Below are positions 1-4,456 of a stretch of DNA of 6,747 nt, piece after piece (the first letter of the stretch is position 1; every line of letters starts with the position of its first letter). Both the position numbers and the translations under genes were made by a program. The notes beneath the pieces are model-generated. The model was not told the origin of the DNA. It ran no database searches and saw nothing but the letters and a program-made list of their open reading frames with translations. The DNA lies in NCBI GenBank assembly GCA_050011635.1, contig JBEKIU010000203.1, positions 1-6,747 on the forward strand, given 5' to 3'. Source of the stretch: Bog-756 sp050011635 (lineage in GTDB: Bacteria > Actinomycetota > Acidimicrobiia > Acidimicrobiales > RAAP-2).

Positions 1-31
1 CGGTGGCCGACTCGATGGCCAGCAGGGTCAC
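1..31 (-). CDS. tsaB: TsaB, t6A biosynthesis protein, first ten codons (continues past the left edge)
   Basis: TsaB is the scaffold partner of TsaD and TsaE in t6A synthesis. Only ten complete codons are present, reading MTLLAIESAT when the GTG is translated as Met. This matches the usual TsaB opening, in which a hydrophobic beta strand leads into AI(D/E)(S/T)A, as in other ASKHA-fold proteins. GTG overlaps the tsaE stop as GTGA and has a strong GGAGG eight bases upstream. TsaD proteins can open in a similar way, but tsaB directly after tsaE is the standard order. The call rests on a very short segment plus context. Confidence 0.8.
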   Translation of the reverse strand, partial: MTLLAIESAT

Positions 32-573
32 GGGTCCGCCCTCCACGATCCGAGCGCTTGGGCCAGCCCGTCCCATCGACCGGACCAGACGCCGTCGAGC
101 GCGGAGATGGTGATCACCCGGCGGTCGTCGTCGTCGTCCATAGCCAGCTTGACGGTGAGGGCTCCCGACCCGAGCACGGGTTGTGCGGCGTCCCCCCACT
201 CCACCAGGGCCACCCCACCGTCGTCGACCAGCTCGCCGAGCCCCAATTCGACGATCTCGTGCAGACGGTCGAGCCGGTAGACGTCGGCGTGGACGAGGAC
301 CCTGACCGGTGCCCCGTCCCCCATGGGGTACTGCCGGACGAGCACGAAGGTGGGACTGGTGATGGGCTCGGTGACGCCGAGGGCTGCTCCGAACCCCTGC
401 GCGAAGGTGGTCTTTCCCGCACCCAGGTCCCCGACCAGCAGAACCACGTCACCGGGCCGGCACAGCGGAGCCATGGCCCGGGCCAACCGCCGGGTCTGGT
501 CGGCAGAAGCCGTGACGAGCACAAGGGCGTCGGGCAAGGGCGTCGGGTCGACCTGGGCGGCGGGGCGGGTCAT
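28..573 (-). CDS. tsaE: tRNA threonylcarbamoyladenosine biosynthesis ATPase TsaE
   Basis: TsaE is the ATPase partner of TsaB and TsaD in installing t6A at position 37 of ANN-decoding tRNAs. The 181-residue protein has a Walker A loop GDLGAGKTTF (48-57), SPTFVLVRQY (73-82), the family motif HADVYRLD (95-102) and VEWGD (124-128), in the expected order and spacing. The ATG at 573 overlaps the UDG stop as ATGA, so a much longer open frame running upstream to 1176 is a UDG shadow and is not used. A run of five GAC codons (plus-strand GTC repeats at 124-138) makes a penta-aspartate at 146-150 near the C-terminal end, where the family is variable. The TGA stop overlaps the tsaB GTG. About 25 residues precede the conserved region, which is slightly long. 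Confidence 0.96.
   Translation of the reverse strand: MTRPAAQVDPTPLPDALVLVTASADQTRRLARAMAPLCRPGDVVLLVGDLGAGKTTFAQGFGAALGVTEPITSPTFVLVRQYPMGDGAPVRVLVHADVYRLDRLHEIVELGLGELVDDGGVALVEWGDAAQPVLGSGALTVKLAMDDDDDRRVITISALDGVWSGRWDGLAQALGSWRADP
40..44 (-). promoter_or_regulatory. Strong ribosome binding site for tsaB
   Basis: GGAGG on the minus strand lies eight bases before the GTG at 31. It falls inside the tsaE 3' end and is the best Shine-Dalgarno match I see in the window. It supports both the GTG start and the tsaE-tsaB coupling. Confidence 0.75.
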
Positions 574-1139
574 GCGCTCCACCCCAGCAACGCCTTGGCC
601 CGGATGAGGTCGGCCCGCATCTCGGCCACCACCACGCCCCCCGACCGCAGGGCGGCCGCCGGGTGGTAGGTGGGCACCAGCTGCCACGCCCCCATCGGGT
701 ACGAGCTTCCCCGCACTTTGGTGATCCCGAGGTCGGTCTTGAGGAGCAGCTTGGTGGCGAAATTCCCCAGGGTGACCACTACGACGGGTTGGATCAGCTC
801 CAGCTGGGCGGCCAGGTACGGTCGGCAGGCCGCGATCTCGTCCGGTTTGGGATCGCGATTGTCGGGAGGTCGGCACTTGACCACATTGGCGATGTAGCAA
901 CGGGACCGGTCGACACCGAGCTCTTCGAGGACCAACCGGTCGAGCAGCTTGCCCGACCGGCCGACGAAAGGCTCCCCCTGAAGATCCTCGTCGTGCCCCG
1001 GCGCCTCGCCCACGAACATGAGATCGGCGGCCGGGTCCCCCACACCGAAGACCACCTGGGTGCGGGAGCCGGACAGCGGGCAGCGCGTGCAGCCGGCGGC
1101 CTCCCGGGCCAGTGCAGCCAGTTCGGTCCCCGGTGCCAC
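570..1139 (-). CDS. Uracil-DNA glycosylase, family 4 (iron-sulfur)
   Basis: Family 4 UDGs remove uracil, arising from cytosine deamination or dUTP incorporation, to begin base excision repair. From GTG at 1139 the protein has 189 residues. Motif 1 is GEAPGHDED (44-52), matching the family 4 pattern GEAPGxxED. Motif 2 is HPAAAL (159-164). The four likely [4Fe-4S] cysteines are C17 and C20 (CTRC), C89 (KCRPPDNRDP) and C105, the same spacing I recall for Thermus thermophilus C13/C16/C85/C101. Start choice: an in-frame GTG at 1232 adds 31 residues that resemble no family feature and use less GC-biased third positions. The 1139 start gives a canonical N-terminus and has TACCAT six bases upstream. 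The stop overlaps tsaE as ATGA. A family 5 enzyme is unlikely given motif 1. Identity is firm; the start is moderately supported. Confidence 0.92.
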   Translation of the reverse strand: MAPGTELAALAREAAGCTRCPLSGSRTQVVFGVGDPAADLMFVGEAPGHDEDLQGEPFVGRSGKLLDRLVLEELGVDRSRCYIANVVKCRPPDNRDPKPDEIAACRPYLAAQLELIQPVVVVTLGNFATKLLLKTDLGITKVRGSSYPMGAWQLVPTYHPAAALRSGGVVVAEMRADLIRAKALLGWSA

Positions 1140-1151
1140 GGGCGAATGGTA
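1140..1151 (-). promoter_or_regulatory. Candidate -10 element before the short UDG start
   Basis: On the minus strand TACCAT (1151-1146) fits the actinobacterial TAnnnT -10 consensus and is followed by six bases, TCGCCC, then GTG at 1139. This arrangement would give a leaderless UDG message. No -35 box is recognised. If UDG instead starts at 1232, this site is inside its coding sequence and may be chance. Confidence 0.3.
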
Positions 1152-1250
1152 CTGCCCGGTGCTCTCCGTGCTGCACCGGACGGCCGGGCCTCCCGTGCCG
1201 CGTGGGACGGACGCTCCAGTCTCAGCCTGCACCGACCGGCCGGGACTCCG
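1152..1250 (-). other. Short non-coding gap or UDG N-terminal extension
   Basis: Between the alr stop and the candidate UDG promoter there are about 100 bases. They are either intergenic or, if GTG at 1232 is used, encode most of a 31-residue extension rich in Gly, Pro, Ser and Thr. The only ribosome-site-like string for 1232, GGAG, is 13 bases away, which is long. Apart from CCGGCCGG-type palindromes at its right end, I see nothing specific. Confidence 0.4.
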
Positions 1251-2429
1251 TCAGCCCGACGGCCGGCCGCTACCCTCCACGATGAGGCGCGGAACCCTCG
1301 GCCCGATGCCACACAGCACTTCGTAGCTGATGGTGCCGAGGAGCCCCGCCCACTCGTCGGCAGTGATCTCCTCGTCCCCCTGGCGCCCGAGGAGGACCAC
1401 CTCGTCTCCGACCTCGACCGGGGCGCTACCGACCGGTCCGCAGTCGACGATCACCTGGTCCATGGTCACCGTGCCGGCAAGGGGCCGCCGGATCCCGCGG
1501 ATCAGCACCTCACCCCCCTGGTCGAAGAGGCGGCGGGGGACGCCGTCGGCATAGCCGATCGGTGCCGTGGCCACGGTCGAGCGTCGCTCGAGGGGCCGCT
1601 TCCGACCGTAGGACGGCCGTTCACCCGGATCGAGGTCCCGCGTGTAGGTCACGCGGGTCCGGAACGAGAGCACCGGCCGGAGCGTCTGGCCGCCGGTGGC
1701 TGCTGCGATCCGATCGGCCAGGGCCGGGGTCGGGGCCACCCCGTAGACGGCGATGCCGCAACGCACCATGTCGTGCCGGGCCGCGGGGATCCCGATGGCG
1801 CCGGCCGAATTGGCCACGTGGGTCATCGGGGGTCGGAGCCCGGCGGCCGAAAGTGAGGCCACGACGGCGTCGAAGCGCCCGAGCTGTGCGTCGGTGAACT
1901 CGCGGTCGATGGCACTGGCGCCCTCGGCCACCGCCAGGTGGGTCCACAGGGCGCCCATGGTGAGCCGGGGATCGGCGGCCACGGTGGCAGCCAGTCCGGT
2001 CGCGTCCACGGCATCGGCCCCGACCCGGTGCATGCCCGTGTCCACCTTGAGATGGACCTCGCACGGCGGGCCATCGGCCACCGTCGCGCTCAGGTGCCCG
2101 AGGGCGCCGTAGGTGTAGAGGGTCGGGACCAGACGGCGGGCCACCACCTCGGCCATCGCCTCCACCGGGGGCTCGGAGAGCAGCAGGATCGGCGCCTCGA
2201 TGCCGGCCTCGCGCAAGGCGACCCCCTCTTCCACCAGGGCCACGGCCAGCCAGTCGGCGCCTCCTTCGAGCGCGGCCCTGGCCACGGGCACCGCTCCGTG
2301 GCCGTAGCCGTCGGCCTTGACCACCGCGCACAGGGCCGCGGGATGCGAGAGGCGGACCAGGACCGAGGCGTTGTGTCGCACGGCATCCAGGTCCACGTCG
2401 GCCCATGCCGGTCGCCAACGGTCAGTCAC
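1251..2429 (-). CDS. alr: Alanine racemase, PLP-dependent
   Basis: Alr interconverts L- and D-alanine, supplying D-Ala for the peptidoglycan stem peptide. With the GTG start at 2429 it has 392 residues, normal for the family. The N-terminal TIM barrel opens with WADVDLDAVRHN, and AVVKADGYGHG carries the PLP-binding lysine (K38). HLKVDTGMHRVG (126-137) includes the lysine that is usually carbamylated (K128). The C-terminal beta domain has PSYGRK with the second catalytic residue, Tyr274, then PIGYADGVPR and TMDQ (323-325). Start choice: GTG at 2429 has AGAGG nine bases upstream and overlaps nnr by 8 bases. In-frame GTGs at 2435 and 2450 would add 2 or 7 residues but lack well-placed ribosome sites. 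The TGA stop is 18 bases before the longer possible UDG start. Confidence 0.97.
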   Translation of the reverse strand: MTDRWRPAWADVDLDAVRHNASVLVRLSHPAALCAVVKADGYGHGAVPVARAALEGGADWLAVALVEEGVALREAGIEAPILLLSEPPVEAMAEVVARRLVPTLYTYGALGHLSATVADGPPCEVHLKVDTGMHRVGADAVDATGLAATVAADPRLTMGALWTHLAVAEGASAIDREFTDAQLGRFDAVVASLSAAGLRPPMTHVANSAGAIGIPAARHDMVRCGIAVYGVAPTPALADRIAAATGGQTLRPVLSFRTRVTYTRDLDPGERPSYGRKRPLERRSTVATAPIGYADGVPRRLFDQGGEVLIRGIRRPLAGTVTMDQVIVDCGPVGSAPVEVGDEVVLLGRQGDEEITADEWAGLLGTISYEVLCGIGPRVPRLIVEGSGRPSG

Positions 2430-3813
2430 GGGCACCGGCCTCTGACCCACCCGGCGACTGCAGCAGGGTCAGCACCCCGGCCACGAGGTCGGGTAGGTCG
2501 CCCGCCATCAGGCCCTCGGCCCGGCCTCGGGCCCCGGCCCGGCCATGCACGTGGGCGGCCAGCGCGGCCGCCTCGAGGGGGTTCATACCGCGGGCGAGCA
2601 TGGCCCCGATCATCCCCGAGAGCACATCACCGGTGCCCGCGGTGGCCAGGGCGGTGGTACCGGACCGGCCCAACAGGACCCGACCGGCAACATCGGACAC
2701 CGCGGTGGTGGGCCCCTTGAGCAGGGCGACGGCACCGGAGGACGCAGCCAGCCGCCGGGCGGCGGCGATTCGGTCCGGGCCCGGGTCGGCGCCGGTCAAC
2801 CGTGCGTACTCGCCGTCATGGGGGGTGAGGACCACACGCGACCGGGCCTGGAGGGAGTCGTCACCACCGACCCTCCCGAGGGCGAAGAGGCCGTCGGCGT
2901 CGACCACCACCGGTACGGGCGACTCGGCTACCAGACGCTGCACCTCCCCCGCCGTTCCCTCCTCGCGCCCCAGTCCGGGCCCGACCACCACCGCGGCACA
3001 CCGGGATGCCGCCTCCAGGGCGTCGGCCGACCATCCGGTTCGGGGCAGCTGGACGCTCACCGCCTCCGAGGCGGGCGACCCGGACAGATCGGCGCCCGGC
3101 ACACCGAGCCGGACCATCCCCGCCCCCGACCGGTAGGCCGACCGGGCACAGAGGGCCGCGGCTCCGGTCATCCCGGGCGACCCGGCCACGACCATCAGGG
3201 CGGCGGACCATTTGTTCCCTGCGTGGCGACGTGGGGGGAGCAGGGCGCGCACGTCACCGTCCTCCATCACCGAGATGTCCGGATTGCCGGTCGGGAGACC
3301 GATGTCGGCCACCGACACCTGACCGGCCAGGCGGGCCCCCTGGCCCTGGAGGAGCCCGGGCTTGAGAGCCACGAACGTGACCGTGCGGGATGCGGGGCTC
3401 GGGCTGCCCGACGCCTCCCCCGTGTCACCCTTCACCCCCGAGGGGATGTCGACGGCCAGCACCGGCGTCCCCTCGACCAGTGCCGGGGCGCGGTACTCAC
3501 CGCGGAACCCGGTCCCGTAGGCGGCGTCGATGACGAGGTCGACCGGACCGATGGCGTCCGCCGAGCCCGCCTCGACGATGCGCAGGCGGGCCCCGCGGCG
3601 GCGGAGGACGGACGCCGCCACCCGACCGTCGGCCCCGTTGTTGCCCCGACCGGCGACGACGACCACCCGGCGCCCGTAGGCCCCGCCGAGCATGTCCATG
3701 GCCGCCAGGGCCACGGCCAGGCCGGCTCGGCCGACCAGCACGTCGAGGGACGAGGACTCGAGGGCCGCGGCGTCGATCTCGTTCATCTCGGAGACGGTCA
3801 GGACAGGCAGCAT
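2422..3813 (-). CDS. nnr: Bifunctional NAD(P)H-hydrate epimerase / ADP-dependent NAD(P)HX dehydratase
   Basis: This cytoplasmic enzyme repairs hydrated NAD(P)H: one domain interconverts the R and S epimers and the other dehydrates S-NAD(P)HX back to NAD(P)H using ADP. The N-terminal YjeF_N domain (about 1-185) has AGRGNNGADG (54-63), DAAYGTGFRG (96-105) and DIPSGVKGDTGE (122-133). The C-terminal ribokinase-like domain (about 190-455) has HAGNKW (197-202), VVAGSPGMTGAAAL (208-221), VVDADGLF (303-310), LTPHDGEYARL (329-339), LLKGPTTAV (364-372) and LATAGTGDVLSGMIGA (389-404), which carries the catalytic Asp. At 463 residues it is shorter than the E. coli fusion of about 515, chiefly because few residues separate GNNGADG from DAAYGTG. 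ATG at 3813 lies 10 bases after acpS. The 3' end overlaps alr by 8 bases. Confidence 0.95.
   Translation of the reverse strand: MLPVLTVSEMNEIDAAALESSSLDVLVGRAGLAVALAAMDMLGGAYGRRVVVVAGRGNNGADGRVAASVLRRRGARLRIVEAGSADAIGPVDLVIDAAYGTGFRGEYRAPALVEGTPVLAVDIPSGVKGDTGEASGSPSPASRTVTFVALKPGLLQGQGARLAGQVSVADIGLPTGNPDISVMEDGDVRALLPPRRHAGNKWSAALMVVAGSPGMTGAAALCARSAYRSGAGMVRLGVPGADLSGSPASEAVSVQLPRTGWSADALEAASRCAAVVVGPGLGREEGTAGEVQRLVAESPVPVVVDADGLFALGRVGGDDSLQARSRVVLTPHDGEYARLTGADPGPDRIAAARRLAASSGAVALLKGPTTAVSDVAGRVLLGRSGTTALATAGTGDVLSGMIGAMLARGMNPLEAAALAAHVHGRAGARGRAEGLMAGDLPDLVAGVLTLLQSPGGSEAGARD
2439..2443 (-). promoter_or_regulatory. Ribosome binding site deciding the alr start
   Basis: AGAGG on the minus strand lies nine bases before the GTG at 2429, a workable Shine-Dalgarno spacing. 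It sits inside the last codons of nnr. It is only three bases from the GTG at 2435 and downstream of the GTG at 2450, so it favours 2429. Confidence 0.55.
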
Positions 3814-3826
3814 GGCCGCGACGCTA
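3814..3826 (-). promoter_or_regulatory. Candidate -10 element for a leaderless nnr transcript
   Basis: On the minus strand TAGCGT (3826-3821) fits TAnnnT and is followed by CGCGGCC and the nnr ATG, so transcription could begin at the A of ATG. The first three bases are also the acpS stop codon. The block differs from the one before glmS at a single base. No Shine-Dalgarno is visible before nnr and no -35 box is recognised. The role is inferred; an alternative is that nnr is translated only from the upstream polycistronic message. Confidence 0.45.
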
Positions 3827-4456
3827 CGGCTTCACGGGCGGGCCCGCGGGGAGGATACGACCGGGAACACCAGGTCCTGGGCCAGGCTCGCCGGCTCCCT
3901 CGCCGGCTCCCTCGCCGGCAGCCTCGCCGGCACCCTCCCGGGCAGCCTCGCCGGCACCCTCCCGGGCTCTCTCGCCGGCTCCCTCGCTCCCCCGGCCGCC
4001 GCCTTCGGCCACCACCACGGCCATGGCCACCTGATCGGTGTGGGTCAGGGAGAGGTGCCACCGCAGCACGCCCGCGCCCTCGGCCAGTTCGAGGGCCGAG
4101 CGGTGGAGCACGAGGGAGGGGGCGTCGAGCCCGTGGCGGACCACCTCCACGTCGGTGAAGGGAAAGGCGCCCAGCCCGACGCCGAGGGCCTTCATGGTCG
4201 CCTCCTTGGCCGCAAAGCGGGTCGACAGCCGCGGCACCGGGTCGGACGCGGCGCCGGCGTAGGACCGCTCCCCTCCGGTGAAGAGCCTGTCGGCCAGGCG
4301 GGTGCGCCGGCCGAGCACCCGGCGGAACCGGTCCACGTCCACTGCGTCGACCCCTACGCCCACCACCGTACCGGCGAGCCCGCTGCGGGCGGCCAGCTCC
4401 CGGGCGGCCCCTGCCAGTGTGGCGGACAGCGGCCCGACCGGGTCCGCCGGGCTCAC
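3824..4456 (-). CDS. acpS: Holo-[acyl-carrier-protein] synthase with repeat-derived C-terminal tail
   Basis: AcpS transfers 4'-phosphopantetheine from CoA to a serine of acyl carrier protein, activating it for fatty-acid synthesis. The catalytic core lies at about residues 31-151. It has GVGVDAVDVDRF (33-44, metal-binding Asp37), RFAAKEATMKALG (80-92, with Lys84 and metal-binding Glu85) and LSLTHTDQVAMAV (135-147). The family is usually 115-135 residues; this one is 210. About 29 residues precede the core, and about 58 follow it as Gly/Ala/Glu/Arg tetrapeptide repeats ending in a proline-rich stretch. The GTG start overlaps the glmS stop as GTGA, implying translational coupling. An internal GTG pair at codons 31-32 would give a canonical length but has no ribosome site. 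The stop TAG is 10 bases before nnr. Core identity is sure; the tail's function is unknown. Confidence 0.93.
   Translation of the reverse strand: MSPADPVGPLSATLAGAARELAARSGLAGTVVGVGVDAVDVDRFRRVLGRRTRLADRLFTGGERSYAGAASDPVPRLSTRFAAKEATMKALGVGLGAFPFTDVEVVRHGLDAPSLVLHRSALELAEGAGVLRWHLSLTHTDQVAMAVVVAEGGGRGSEGAGERAREGAGEAAREGAGEAAGEGAGEGAGEPGPGPGVPGRILPAGPPVKP
3887..3994 (-). repeat. 12-bp tandem repeat inside acpS, eight clear units plus one degenerate
   Basis: On the plus strand the unit is CTCGCCGGCTCC. Units start at 3887, 3899, 3911, 3923, 3935, 3947, 3959 and 3971, and a degenerate ninth starts at 3983. Units 1, 2 and 8 are identical. Units 4+5 and 6+7 form a 24-bp higher-order repeat that differs only at its end. 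Because 12 is divisible by three, changes in copy number keep the acpS frame. On the coding strand the units read GAGE, RARE, AARE or AAGE (residues 155-190). The array begins just after the catalytic core. Confidence 0.95.

Noticed and set aside
124..138. Five tandem GTC trinucleotides in tsaE
   Set aside because: The run is short and in frame and makes a penta-aspartate in a variable part of the protein. It is too short to claim a functional or unstable repeat.
574..1176. Minus-strand extension of the tsaE frame upstream to 1176 (382 residues in total)
   Set aside because: The extra 201 residues overlap UDG in another frame and contain no motif. TsaE homology begins after the ATG at 573, which overlaps the UDG stop.
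3838..3847. Perfect 10-bp palindrome GCGGGCCCGC upstream of nnr
   Set aside because: It lies inside the acpS 3' end. Such GC palindromes are expected by chance here and there is no second copy to suggest an operator.
3887..3994. Tandem units considered as a CRISPR array
   Set aside because: The 12-bp units abut with no spacers and stay in the acpS frame, so this is a coding minisatellite.
2545..4158. Plus-strand open frame of 537 codons
   Set aside because: It is antisense to nnr and acpS and is poor in recognisable domains. It owes its length to the scarcity of stop codons in GC-rich DNA, and its protein is low-complexity Gly/Arg/Pro.
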